Source: Pycnopodia helianthoides (taxonomy: Eukaryota > Echinodermata > Asteroidea > Forcipulatida > Asteriidae). Taken from it: 64,000 nucleotides of DNA. Positions within the stretch are counted from its first letter, which is position 1. Every line of letters begins with the position of its first letter. The translations under genes and the position numbers were made by a program. The notes under the pieces were generated by a model, which saw only the letters and a list, made by a program, of their open reading frames with translations, had not been told where the DNA came from and ran no database searches. This document shows, one piece after another, positions 47,635 through 60,100 of this stretch. The stretch covers positions 744,001 through 808,000 of the forward strand of contig CM063257.1 of the NCBI GenBank assembly GCA_032158295.1. The letters are read 5' to 3'.

Positions 47635-47720
47635 CAGTGAGTCGACCCTCTCTCTCTTGAGCTCGGTTATCTGCTGCATCTCCACAGCAGCCAGTCTCAG
47701 GCCTATCTCACTCTGTAACT
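47635..47720 (-). other. Short open stretch with helix-like composition
   Basis: On the minus strand an acceptor-like TTACACAG (near 47720) is followed by about 28 codons reading LQSEIGLRLAAVEMQQITEL and then KRERVDSL. The heptad-like hydrophobic pattern recalls a coiled coil. No convincing donor follows, and it lies in the V-ATPase C leader intron on the opposite strand. It could be an exon relic or chance. Confidence 0.2.
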
Positions 47721-47987
47721 GTGTAATAAAGCGTTTTTATATTTAAAATAATAAGATGTATGTATTGCCCCCCGGAGATTCTGTCCCCCATATGTGAAAT
47801 TAACATGGGCTGAAGGAGATTGATTCAAAGGTTTCAGTCAGTAGTATCAGAAAATTGTATGTACTCGCTTCATTCATCGTACGTGTACGCGTATGGATGG
47901 AGGGACGGAATACAGAATCTCCGCAACTATGCATTTTATTTTCTAAATATCCACTGTCTTAATTGTTGTTGTGTTTTTCTTTTTTAG

Positions 47988-50900
47988 ATGAGTAACTTGA
48001 CAGAGTTTTGGTTAATTTCTGCCCCTGGGGATAAAACCTGCCAGCAGACATGGGACAAGCTCAACGTGATGACCGCCAAGCCAGCTCCGATGTCTATGAA
48101 TCATAAGTTTACCATTCCAGACCTCAAGGTCGGAACGTTAGACGTTCTTGTTGGCTTGTCCGATGAGTTGGGAAAATTAGACGCTTACGTTGAGAGGTAC
48201 GATTGCTTTGTAACAACTGCAAACAATGTCAATAAGATAACAAGTGTTACACAGGGTGACGCCGCCGAGCAATCTAGTTGGTGGACCCAAGTTCTGTTCT
48301 TGCCAGAAAGTAAATTTTGGGCCCAGTCATGCACCACTTGATGTCCTTGAGCAAGACACTTAACCATAATTACTTCTTTAATAGATGTTAATTTTGCATC
48401 AGGGTTAAAGAATATTATTTGGTTTTTGCCCTTACACCGATGTGTACTAAGCATTGTACATTCAGTACTTTTCGGAGACCTGTGGGAGAAAAAAAAGCGT
48501 TTTGAAATGTCTGAGATAAAGCACTTTATAAGAACTTCGTATTATTATTACTTTATCACAAGTTCTTAAATATAATGAATAGAATCAATGACATCCGTTT
48601 GGAATTGCTGTGTGCAGGCAGGAGAGAAAAACTGAGGATTAAATTTGACCTTATTCTGATTTCAATTATTCCTCATTGTTTTGTTTTTTTGTATCCTATT
48701 TTCTTTGAAGTGTTGCTCATAAATTGGCGCATTACCTTGGAGATGTTCTGGAGGATCAGAAAGACCTTCTTGCGGAGAATCTTACAGCGAGTGGAGGTAT
48801 GTCTTGGATTCTTGTATCATCACGAATTGCCTTCAATACTGGCCCCAGTATGGAACTCGCTTTCAGCAAAAAATTGACCCTATTGTTAGATCCCAGATAT
48901 TAACTCTAGTATTTGCCCCAATATGTATAATCTGCTTCCACTATTGCCCCCCCCCTCCACAATTTACCCTGCTATTGGCCCCCTTATATTGCCCCAAGTA
49001 ATGTAAATAACACACAGGGACATTGACTCCCAAAATGGCGCAAACAAGATGATTGTGATGATGACGTCAGGTGACTAGGGTCAATGAACAATGTATTAAC
49101 TTCCTTCCTTGGTTCCCTGTATTGACCTCTACATTAATACTAAACTTGTAAACTCTTACCACAGTGGAACTGACGACATACATCACAAGGTTCCAGTGGG
49201 ACCTAGCAAAGTACCCGATCAAACAGCCCCTCAAGAACATCGCTGAAATCATCTCCAAACAAGTCTCCCAAATGGATTCCGACTTAAAGACAAAATCGTC
49301 CGCATATAATAGCCTCAAAAGCAACCTGCAAAGCTTGGAGAGAAAGGCAACGTAAGTTTGACCTCCTGACCTGTGACCTTTAACCCCTAAACTAGACCCA
49401 CTCCAGGCATCATATCATTTTCCTGTCAGCTGTACATTTGACTATCCTTCATACCTTCTGAATAGTAGGTATGGTTTCTCTGTGGTATTTTTATGTTAAA
49501 TACACAGAGCTTCCAAGAGGCTGTTCATGGTCGCTTACTTTTTACTAGCCAGCTTGGCTACCTCAGAAGCAAGGCTGACTAGCCCAAGGCACTCTTGATA
49601 TATAAATTATTAATAAATAAGCAGGGTACCACTACCAGTCACATATATTGTACATGTGACATGTCATTTTGGCGGATAACCTTATTCTGGTAAGCATAAT
49701 TTTGTTGTGCTTAGCTACTTTATGCAGCTCTACGAAATTGGGCACAGGCTAGAGACTAAACCAAGCCATGTATGAGTACTCGGTGTTTCAGATCAGTAGA
49801 ATTGCCTCAAATATATTTGAAACTTTCGAACAACTTTCAACTGATTTTGATTCTGTTTTCTGTCCTCTTTCTAGGGGAAGTTTACTGACTCGTAACCTTG
49901 GCGACCTTGTTAAGAAAGATGACTTTATCACAGAGTCAGAGTACCTCACAACCCTCCTTGTAGTGGTTCCAAAGTAAGTACAATGCTAGTGAAACATATC
50001 AACTTACTCTTGTTCAACCCTCCTACTGTCTGACCATTTAATGTCACAAATATCTGAAAATTAATTTTCATTTATAATTTTGAATTTTTCAGGCAATCAG
50101 TTAACGACTGGGAAGCCAAGTATGAGAAGCTGGCTGATATGGTCGTTCCGAAATCAACAAGGTAGGAGATTTTTTAACAGAGGCAATTGCATCCATGCCC
50201 CTGGTCATTGCCTTGGTGCCCCTTGAAATGTTCCAGTTTCAGGCCTGATACTTCACAGAGGCAACAGAGGCAATTGCTTGGGCTCAGTCAGTAATTTTGA
50301 AACTGTACAGTTAAGGTAAAGAACTTTAAACAGGCAGGCAGCGCCTAGGCTTAAGCTGGCGCCAAAGTCTTAGCTGTGGTTTCAAGAATGGTTTTGATCT
50401 CTATTATCCTATTTAGCCAATCACAGATTGATTGAAAACTATCCACAGATTTGTTGTTTTGAGTTGTGTTTTTTAAATTGGTTTATTCCCTTCTCTTTAG
50501 AAAAATTTACGAGGATGGGGAACATGGACTGTTCACCGTCACCCTCTTCCAGAAAGTGGTGGATGAATACAAGTTACATGCCAGAGAAAATAGGTATGTG
50601 ATCAGGAGAATTATCATCTACAGCCCTTTCACACTGCATAGCTAAGTCCAATGAAATCAAAACCTAGGAAATTCCTTGGGAATTGGAACCCTCACCCCAT
50701 GCTGTTTTCGTCTTACTTTTAAATCTACTTTTAGTTTGGGTTGCTTCCGTGTTTAATTGATTGGCTGCTTTTGTACACCAAAGTATTTTAGATTTTAATT
50801 TGTTTATTTAAAAGTAATTTTGTTGCCTAGGTTGTATAGTTTTATTGTAAGGCGCTTTGGGGTATTTTACATAAGGCGCTATATAAATGGATTTATTATT

Positions 50901-52565
50901 ATGTTTGATTCACACCTGGGAAAATCAACACACAGTATGCAAGTGAAGTACAGATCAAGTGGTGTCAGATTTGGTGCTGTGGCAACCAACACATGGAACG
51001 AGGAGCAAAGGAAGGCCAAACAAATCATACATTAACCAACTATGTGAGGACTCAAACCTGATCTGTGAGGACAAAGGCAACTGCATGCTGGACAGGAGCA
51101 TTTGGATAGCCATCACAAATGTCCGGTTGAAGCCATTGGAATGAATGAATGAATTTATTTTGTAGGTTTACGGTCAGAGACTTCACATACAATGAGCAAG
51201 CGCTGGCTGCTGGCAAAGATGAACTCAACAAATTAGCAGCAGACAAGAAAAGGCAATATGTAAGTTATTCAAGTCAATTTCTTGTAAAATAAGGGTAGAA
51301 GATTTCATCAATGATTTTTGAAGTTGAACGAACACAAATTTTGATTCAAATTCTTCTAAATCGAGTGAAGTAAGAAAATGCAATATGCAAGTATCTAGGG
51401 TAGACTTCTAAACTTTGCTAAATTATGAAAACTGAGAAAATGAAATTTGTTTGTGTTGAACAAAGAAAAATTGAATAGAGCGGAATTTGAACCTGCGACC
51501 TTCGGATTAATGCGCTGACAATTTCTCAAGTAGTAACCCTTTGGATTATTTTGTTCAAAGTACCGAGTATACATTGCTTTACACACATCGTTGTTCAAGT
51601 AAAAATCAAATAAACAATTTTTTCCCCCAATTTTTTACCAAAATTTAACATCAACTATCAGCTATCAACTATCAACTGTTGATATTTTCAGGGTCCACTA
51701 GTGAGGTGGTTGAAGATCAACTTCAGTGAAGCGTTTATGGCGTGGATCCACGTTAAAGCTCTGAGGGTGTTTGTGGAGTCGGTGCTGAGGTAAGAGCTGA
51801 CAGGCTTGACAACGGTTATTCTTTGATCAGCAAATAAATGCTTATAATTGGTCTCAAGATCTTAAACCATTTTGATGTTTTTTAATCTAGCTGTGTCTCT
51901 GATCTTTGTTTTGAATACAACTCAATTTTCTAGCTCTTGACTAGAAAAGTTATTAAGTTCGCTTTTCCAAGAGTCCTTGGCTTCACAACCGGAATAAATG
52001 AAATGAAATGAAATGAAATGTGGTTTTTGAATGATCTGAAGGGGCACCAAGGCCAAGACCAGGGAAACAGAGGCCACGGCCAGGCCAGACCAACAAGATT
52101 TTTCACCTTGCATTATTCTGATACTTGTGTACATGTAGATATGGTTTGCCAGTCAACTTCCAACCCATGTTGCTGCAGCCCTACAAGAAATCCCAGAGGA
52201 AACTCAGAGAGTCCTTGGCCATCCTTTATGACCACTTAGACAGCAATGCTGGCACGGCAACGGATGTAAGTATTTTTTATATTCACATCAAAATAGTTTT
52301 TAAAGAGGGTCAAATTTTGCATTATGGCAGAAGCACTCGGAAGCAGCCATGCTTTTCCATGCACACTGCTCTTCGCTTGCTTGGCTTGTTTACATTGTTT
52401 ATCCACTATGATATGATATGATTGTGTGAATTGAATGACTGCATTTATTTATTTCATTTTTTCCCCCAGTCTGGTTACGACATTCCGGGCCTCATGATTG
52501 GACAGCAGGAGTACTACGCTTACGTCTACTATCCAATCAACATCAACTTCTGGGAACGATCATAA
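47988..52565 (+). CDS. ATP6V1C1: V-type H+-ATPase V1 subunit C, ten coding exons, 385 aa
   Basis: Exons: 47988-48196, 48711-48796, 49165-49351, 49875-49973, 50093-50161, 50501-50593, 51166-51259, 51692-51789, 52139-52265, 52470-52565. All introns are GT-AG and the phases close to 1158 nt. The protein begins [18 protein letters not shown] and shows subunit C landmarks in order: [89 protein letters not shown], and a C-terminal [10 protein letters not shown]. Subunit C links V1 to the peripheral stalks of V0 and controls reversible assembly of the pump that acidifies endosomes and lysosomes. Length (human C1 is 382 aa) and identity are typical. The symbol follows the vertebrate C1 form; invertebrates usually have one gene. 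Confidence 0.97.
48310..48555 (+). repeat. SINE in V-ATPase C intron 1
   Basis: GATGTCCTTGAGCAAGACAC, TTAACCATAATTACTTC, TTCGGAGACCTGTGGG and GATAAAGCACTTTATAAGAA, then a (TAT)n tail, follow the layout of the SINE at 27648-27850. It starts about 110 bp after the exon 1 donor and is the source of the open frame running past exon 1. Confidence 0.65.
49620..49746 (+). mobile_element. Partial family B element in V-ATPase C intron 3
   Basis: Right half only: CACTACCAGTCACATA, GCGGATAACCTTATTCTGGT, TGCTTAGCTACTTTATGCAG, CTCTACGAAATTGGGC. Confidence 0.6.
50800..51157 (+). mobile_element. Retroelement tails in V-ATPase C intron 6
   Basis: Two pieces abut. At 50820-50912 a tail reads AAGGCGCTTTGGGGTATTTT, then AAGGCGCTATATAAATGG and (ATT)n, typical of SINE/LINE 3' ends. 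At 50915-51144 a frame contains [17 protein letters not shown] and [14 protein letters not shown], resembling the C-terminus of a non-LTR polymerase ORF, ending in a stop and an (AATG)n tail. The tail ends about 9 bp before the exon 7 acceptor. Confidence 0.55.
51450..51520 (-). repeat. tRNA-derived SINE fragment, minus strand
   Basis: The reverse complement contains GGTCGCAGGTTCAAATTCCG (box B) and the CAATTTTTCTTTGTTCAACA tail. The box A half is truncated. In V-ATPase C intron 7. Confidence 0.6.
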
Positions 52566-53934
52566 GACCCCCTTAGCGAAGCAATGGACATCTCAGTATT
52601 GTCTCATAGTTGACTAACCTAATGGGATGTCATCTCTATACATTTGTATTTATCTAAATATGAATATACATGACTATTTATAAAATAACCCTCCTACTAT
52701 TGGTGCCATGTGTATACAGGCATTTGATTGACCATTCATGAATACCCCAGACAGTTTAGGCAGTCCTATTGGTTGAAAAGTGGTCACATGACCATGTATA
52801 CCTTGCATTAAATGGTTGATAAAGACATAGCTGAGCTGCTTAATACCGGTTGGCTAAAGCGCAGTCGGCGTTCATAGCCATACGCGTGTTAGCACGCAAG
52901 CTTACGCCGATGCTAACACGCGTAACGCAATCAATACATACGGTACTCAATATAAAATCTATCAGTACACGCGTGTACGCACAACGGTTGAGCGTCATGT
53001 GCAATTTGACCCTTGGCAAAAAAGCCTGAGGACAGGAATTAAACCAAAAAAATTGGGGGGGGGCACTTCTCTAACAGCTTTGTTCGTTTGTGAAGCGCAA
53101 TTATCATTTTGGGAATTGCGTTATTGACAAGCTTGTGACTCTTGTTACATTTGGTTTAAGATGGAGCATCTGTAGGGTCAAATTATTCAAACACAAAATA
53201 TGTTTTAGGCCAAAGGCTTTTCTCCTTGTATTCCTTTTTGCTTTTTTTCCAAAACCATTTCTTTAATTTAACAGGAGATCTTTTACTTTTTGCTTGTGTA
53301 ACCATGGCAACATTTCTCATTACATCATCGTTACATCATGATTTACATTATTTGTAAGTGTAGTGCTGGCTCCAAAGGAGTTTGTTATGTAAAAGTTTCA
53401 AGCCGCATGTTCTGATCGTCTGCCAAAAAGACTACTCCGTTGGTATGCTAATAACTGCTTATAGAGCCACTATCGCTTAGCAAGAAACCAGTCAAAATAA
53501 TGATATGGTATTTTGCTGGATAATTTGTTTCTGCTAAGCAAGTTTTTCTGTGGTTAGCAAGTTTGAGCCAACATGAATTTCACAGTTCTAATTCGTACTT
53601 CCTTTTCATTGTATTTCAATCTTGTCAAGTCATAATTTTATCTTTTCGTTCTGAATTCCGGGTTTAAAACTTCTAAGTTTTCCTCCTTTTTCCTTTATTA
53701 TTTTGTTATTTAAACAAAAGGTTTTCTTATAAATTGATATAAATATATATGATAAATCCTGAATTGGTGCAAATAGAAGTTATACATGTAGTCTTGTGTC
53801 CTTGTGTTGCTAGTGAACAAAATTCCCAACCGGAACTATTTTTTTGTTCGGTGATTGGACAATCAAGCTGAATTAACTGACTCTGGCTACAGCTGGGGTA
53901 TTGGCTGCAGTGACAGTGTTGAAGAATAGGCCAT

Positions 53935-54360
53935 TTTAGTGGTCTGAAGGTAGCCCAGACCTACCTTGGTGCCCTGTCAAAAGTTTCCCATTAAAGATTT
54001 TCCCATGAATGTGCCCCTTCAAAGTTCAAATTCCAGGCCTGTTGTGTGTGGGCCTGGAATTGCACAGAGGACATAGAGGCATTGGCCTCCGTTACCCCTT
54101 GTCTTGACCTTGGTGTTCTTCAAAGTTGTCCGTAGACTTCAAGATTTTCACTGAAGGTGAAAAATCAAATGGCCTTGCCCCCTCAAAGATGAAACTCCAG
54201 GCCTGTTGCATGTGAATCACAAAGAGGCCATGGAGACCATGACTACCCCTTGTCTAGGCATTGGTGCCCCTTCAAAGTTTTCCATGGACTTACTAAGATT
54301 TTCCATCAAAAGTGAAAATTCAAATGGCTTTGCCCTCTCAAATATGAAATTCCAGGTCTT
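53935..54360 (+). repeat. Three adjacent family A copies
   Basis: Copies run about 53935-54040 (5' truncated), 54049-54204 and 54205-54360. Each ends in a version of GAAATTCCAGGCCTG or GAAACTCCAGGCCTG. Their abutment suggests local tandem duplication of one insertion. Confidence 0.6.
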
Positions 54361-55124
54361 CTTACCACTGTTGAAGCCATCAACTGATATTTCAAGATTT
54401 TCCATATTTTTATTAGGGAGGTGCCACTATATGTTCTTTTTATTTGAGCAATATTTCTATTATTGAATGTATTTTATTCCGTCAGCAAAAAAAATTAATT
54501 CAAAATAAATATGGTTGTAGAATCTCATGTCAAATTGTCAACGAAAGCTACTAGTATTGCTGTATAATTTTATGAAATACCACAAATAACAAGAGTTTTA
54601 TAATCGTATTTAAACAAGTGGTAAGTATAATTAAATAAATGTTCAAAAAAAGTCCACATGGTCTTGTTGTATCATGTTTTAGTACTGACTACTATGTAAA
54701 ACATTGAAATAAAATGTAAATTGTGTATACGAAAATTTTATCATTTGCACTTATCTTGTTTTCATTTTTAGAAGCTTTAAAATCTAAAGGCGTACTTCTT
54801 GAGTTGGATTCAAACCCATGATTCAGGCACAGATCCAGGAATTTTACCGGGGGGGGGGCGAAAAAAAAAAAAAACAAACAAACATGGAAGCAAAAAAATA
54901 TATAGAGATTGCTTGCACATACAAAAAAGATGGGTTGCTTCTACAGAGAAACAGGTCTGTAGATTGATCAAGTATTACATGATCAAGTAAATAACAGTTG
55001 CATCCCTTACTGCCACTTCCCAGATTATATTGAAACCTAGGCGTGATCCCTGGCTATACAGCACGTTGAACAACTTCTGACTGGCGCCTGTGACAAGTTT
55101 TTTGTCAAAATAGGGAGACCCAAA

Positions 55125-55225
55125 ACGTCCGTGCAAGACAGCTCAGTTAGTAGAGCCAGCGGCTGGCACATTGATCCGGAGATCACAGGTTCAAATCCTG
55201 TTCTTTGTTCACCTCAAAACTCAAA
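55125..55225 (+). repeat. tRNA-derived SINE
   Basis: CAGCTCAGTTAGTAGAGCC (box A), ACATTGATCCGG (anticodon arm) and GGTTCAAATCCTG (box B), followed by TTCTTTGTTCACCTCAAAAC. Confidence 0.7.
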
Positions 55226-55935
55226 GCGCATACAAAACTTTTACACAATAATATGCTGGCTTAGGGGCAGTTTATTTATATCACATGAGAACAGACCCCA
55301 TGTGACTAGTCTTTGACCAATCAGGGTGCATAAACTCTTCAAAGAAAACAGCGCATACAGAACTTTCTGACTTTCATAACATTCTGGCTTAGGGGCAGTT
55401 TATTTATATCACATGAGAACAGACCCCATGTGACTAGTCTTTGACCAATCAGGGTGCATAAACTCTTCAAAGAAAACAGCGCATACAGAACTTTTGATTT
55501 CTACATTCTGGCTTAGGCTTTTTATTCATGAGAACAGACCATTGACTAGTCTTGCATCAGGGTGCTAACCTTCAAGAACACGCTCAGATTTCTGACTATA
55601 CATTTGTAGGCGTTATTATATCACATGAGAACAGACCCCCATGTGACTAGTCTTTGACCAATCAGGGTGCATAAACTCTTCAAAGAAAACAGCGCATACA
55701 GAACTTTCTGACTTTCATAACATTCTGGCTTAGGGGCAGTTTATTTATATCACATGAGAACAGACCCCCATTGACTAGTCTTTGACCAATCAGGGTGCAT
55801 AAACTCTTCAAAGAAAACAGCGCATACAGAACTTTTCCACAATAATATTAGAGGGGCAGTTTCTTTATATCACAAGAGAATACACCCCCATGTGACCAAT
55901 CCTCGACCAATCAGAGTGCATAAACTCCTCATGGT
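55226..55935 (+). repeat. Tandem array, unit about 125 bp, around family C sequence
   Basis: Five to six units share GGGGCAGTTTATTTATATCA, CATGAGAACAGACCCC, TGTGACTAGTCTTTGACCAA and CTCTTCAAAGAAAACAGCGC. The unit at about 55505-55615 is a shortened version with many small internal deletions. The last unit (55850-55935) is the most diverged and resembles dispersed family C. Confidence 0.78.
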
Positions 55936-57155
55936 ATTTATTAACACAAAATAAGGAGTAAAAGTAGACAGTACTTGTGACTTTTTACAAAGCATCCCTT
56001 TCAGTTATTTTATTATAACATTGAAAACACTGACAGTTGAATTAAACGAGCTGGCAACAGAATATTCAATGAATCTGATGACCTCATCATCAGGGTCACC
56101 CGACGGATTGGAATACTATCTATGCATTATAAAAGTAAACAAGACAATCTCATGAGAAATTGGTTCACAAGTCTTCCGGTCGTAAATATTAAAGTAAGGC
56201 AGAAAGTTCAGCAACGATCCTATTAAATAAACCATAAACTTGACATTTTTTGTGTTTATGGAAATTTTGTTGTATACCTTTTATGCCACAGAAAACTTGT
56301 CAGACTCAGGAATAATGTTACAGTAACTTACTCCCACAACAGCGCACCTCACAAGACCCAAACAGCGCCCTCACTGAGGTCAATGAAGACCTGTCATAGG
56401 CTGAGAGTGGCGTGCAGCACTGGTCCACCTTGCATTTTTATAAACTCAACAATGGCAGCCAATGGCCAGAGTTCCTTACAATAATTTTCATGTAAATAAT
56501 TATTCATCCGTTTTAACCTCAAAACTTTACAATTAACATAACAGAATGGAAATGTTTGTTTCTGTTTTATAGTCAAAGTGATTTTTTTGACTGTCCAGCT
56601 CCTAGAAAGCCCTATCCTCATCATAAGTGTGATGAAATTCCACTGTAGGCCACGCCCACTGTAAGCCACGCCCACTGTAAGCCTTGCCCACTGTATGCCA
56701 CACCCACTTCACACAAACTGGCTACAGTGATTACCAGAAGCCCACAGCGTTGCATTCAGCTAGTTTTTCTTTTGATGATTTATGCAAGACAAGTTTAATA
56801 AATGGACTTAGAAAGCTGAGAAAGATTACAGGAATGCTATTGGCCCAATGACCATTGCACTAATGTAAAGCGCATTGATACGTTATTGTAAAATGCGCCA
56901 TATAATAACTAGTTATTATTATGTTATATGTTTTCAACTTTTTTCCACCGTTCACTTCCTAAAAGAACTGTGAATTTTTTTTGAAAATGTACACTCTGCT
57001 TAAAAAGATACCAGGTTTAAGTTTCCAAACAGATTTATGTCATATGGGTTCTTTTTCTCTTTTTTTTACAATGGTAATCTGCAATGGAAATAGTTAAGGT
57101 TAGTGAACTAGTCCAAGCTAACAGAACGTTGATGGTTTTCTGGGGATGTTTCTGA

Positions 57156-60100
57156 TTACTGCTCAAAGTCTGGATTTTTCTTCAAGATGACGAAACCTTC
57201 AATGATGGGCGTCAGAGGCAAATCTGAATAATAGGGTCAAGGGTCAATCATAGAAACGATACAAGATAACTACAAATGAAGAAAGCTAGAGGCTTGAGAA
57301 ACCCGACAAGATTTTAGAATAAAAAATGTGCAGAATGAAAGAGTGAGATGTTAGTAACACAAAAAAATTAAACATTTTCTGATTTCAATTTTCATGCAAA
57401 ATTGTTATCTAGTCAAATATACAGTTCAAGTGTTAACTGTGTAGATAATTCATTTATATGATCCTGGGCTCGATTTCACAAAGAGTTCAAACCGATCGTA
57501 ACTGCAAATCCATCGCAGTTGCTTAGCAAAGAGTGATGTCACAATACAAATCACTATGGTAATACTGATAACTCATCTTAAGATGAATCTTAGTGCTTTG
57601 TGAAATGACCCCTGGTCTTGTGAAAAAATTGTCTTACTTTGGTAAAATTTATTAGGTAAAGCCATGTAGTCGTGTGGACGTTCTCCCTAAGTTTGAGCCC
57701 TGGTATAATGAAAATAAAAGGATACATTCTTCCGTTGCAAGTTCAGCCCTCTCACCATAAGCGAGGAGCACCGGTGTAGTGTGAGTCTGGAACCCTGTGA
57801 TTGTCTTTGGTTTACCAGCCTGACCGACTACATCCACAGCCTACAAGAAAACAGATAACATGAAGAATTAACACTCTAGTTGAGCAGTTGTTTGCTGCAT
57901 ATGAATCAAGTGACTTTGGCTACAGCTATGGCTGCTGGCTGCAACGACAACATTGAAGAATAGGCCTTTTCAGCAAGCCAGCCATAGCCACTGCCAAACC
58001 CATCAATTCAGCCACAGCCTTCAAATGATGGCGACAATCCAATGAAGACTAAACTCATCAAACTTGGGGAGATAAAATAAAAGGGTCACTTGAGCGAAGC
58101 TTCATACCTGACCAACTCTGACCTGGACCGCGGAAGGTCGCAGCTCCTCATCAAAGGTCACTAACATCCTGGGCCGCATTGCGGACACCAAACCATAGAG
58201 AAGGTAGTGAGAGCTACGGAGTATTGCTGCAAGAACAAACCGAGAGGAAATGTGGTTGACGTCAAGAGGAAATATCCTGAACAGATTTTTTTTTTAAATT
58301 AAATCATATTTAAATACATGTTTCAAAAATTAACAAGTGAGTTTAAAATTTGCGTGTTAAAAAGTACGCAACACCATTAATGACAAGTACATAACAAACG
58401 ACAACAAACAATGACACAACAAATGACTTACTTTTCTTGACGTCGAGGAAGCCAACTAGTGTGGAGAGGAGACCAGCAGTAGCAACCTGGCTCAAGAGTT
58501 GACGGTCACTGTGGTACGGGCACAGTGTCAGGGTACCCTTGCCGAGATGGGTCAAGCCTTGGGCAATGCGGACCATGAAGAGATTAGATGCATCTTTGTA
58601 GTGATACTGTGCAAGTTGGCGAAGCATTGCTGCCAGGCGAGCGTTGTTTGTTCCTTAAAAAAAACAAATTGTGAACTTTGCCTGATTATTAATATTAACA
58701 TATTATATATTTGCTGGTTTTAAGTGAGGGAGTAACCCCAGGAATTACACAAATGCAGGAAAGTTCCACTAAAAACTGGCTCCCCCAGAAGCCAAAAAGT
58801 TTGGCTGGCAGGGAGTAGGGGTGTTGGAAATTTCAGAACCTAGCACAGGCTGTGCTAACCTGTGAAATACGCTTATGCTTAAGCAAATTTTTCTGCTACA
58901 GTAAGCACGAAAAATTTGCTTACCGATAAGCAGCGCTATCAAATTGGGCCGTGCCCTCTTTTAAGGGGTTTGAAGGGCATAGAAACTATGGGAGACATAA
59001 ACCCTTCGTGGTAAGTATTAAAGCCAGAACTGAACTTACCAGCACCGACGATGCCCATGGCGAAAATTGCATTATGGGCCACCTCAGCGTCTGTGTCATG
59101 AGAGAATTTACTGAGCGTGTCCAGAATCTGAAGCTGTGGATTGGACACTGATATCAGAGCGAGGGCCAGGGGCACCGCCCGACGGATAGATGGTTCCCCA
59201 TAACGAAGCTGAAAGCAAATAGGAATATATTTAATACTCAAAGGTATGCTATTTAAAAGGACAAATTGTTCTAAAGCGCTTCAAGTTCTTATTATGATTT
59301 CTGTTTTGTTTATAGTAAGAAACTCACAAGATGTCCAAATGAGCGCAGCGCCATCTCGGAACCAATCTCCTCGCCCATAGCAATAAGAGCAATTCCTAAG
59401 ACGGCCGCGCCCTGATGAGCAGCAAGATCAGCTACAGAATCTTCACTTCCTTTGTCTTTATCTTTATCTTTCTTATCAGACTTCTCATCTTTCTTTTCCG
59501 CCTCTGCCTTGGCCTCGATGTGCTCGCTGCAGATGTGGAGGAGATGCTGTATCTTTAAGACGTTCCCCGTTCCTGAAGGACAAAATTGAATTTAGTTTAA
59601 TAGATGCTGGCTCGCAATCAGTTTTACCCGACAACTTTTGCTTTAAACACGAGATGCTAACATCCTTTGACACACTACTTTCCCTCTTGTACAGAAGTAC
59701 CCCCCGCCCCCTCTAAAATTCTCAAAAGAAATACTGAGATTCCAAGAACACAATGAAGACACAAAAGGAGGGGAGAAGGGGGTAGGGGAGGGGCACAAGG
59801 TACCAATCACTGAATGGCTGTTGCGGTTCCTGGTCATCCCTCCACTCCAGCCTCTCCCATTTAACAGAAATGAGGTACCTATAACTTACCTGCATATGCG
59901 CAGATGTCCACTAAGATCTTAGCAAATTGTTTGAAGGGTTCTGGGAGAACGTCTAACGTTGCTAGAGTGGCCTCCACAGCCTCTTGTTTTCCTGTTATCA
60001 AATCAAAGATAAACTTTAGGCAAGATACGGGGCTGAACAACATCTAAGAAATTCCACATGTTCTAGAGAATAGAGCCAGCTGGAAAACTATCATTAATCG

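Larger units (their letters stand above)
52566..57155. other. Spacer between convergent V-ATPase C and PSMD2 genes
   Basis: It should hold both 3' UTRs. No exon is recognised. Contents: a family C copy at 52725-52810, three adjacent family A copies at 53935-54360, a tRNA SINE at 55125-55225 and the 55226-55935 tandem array. A segment near 56340-56470 resembles 24975-25085, and a small tandem GTAAGCCACGCCCACT array lies at 56643-56710. Confidence 0.55.
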
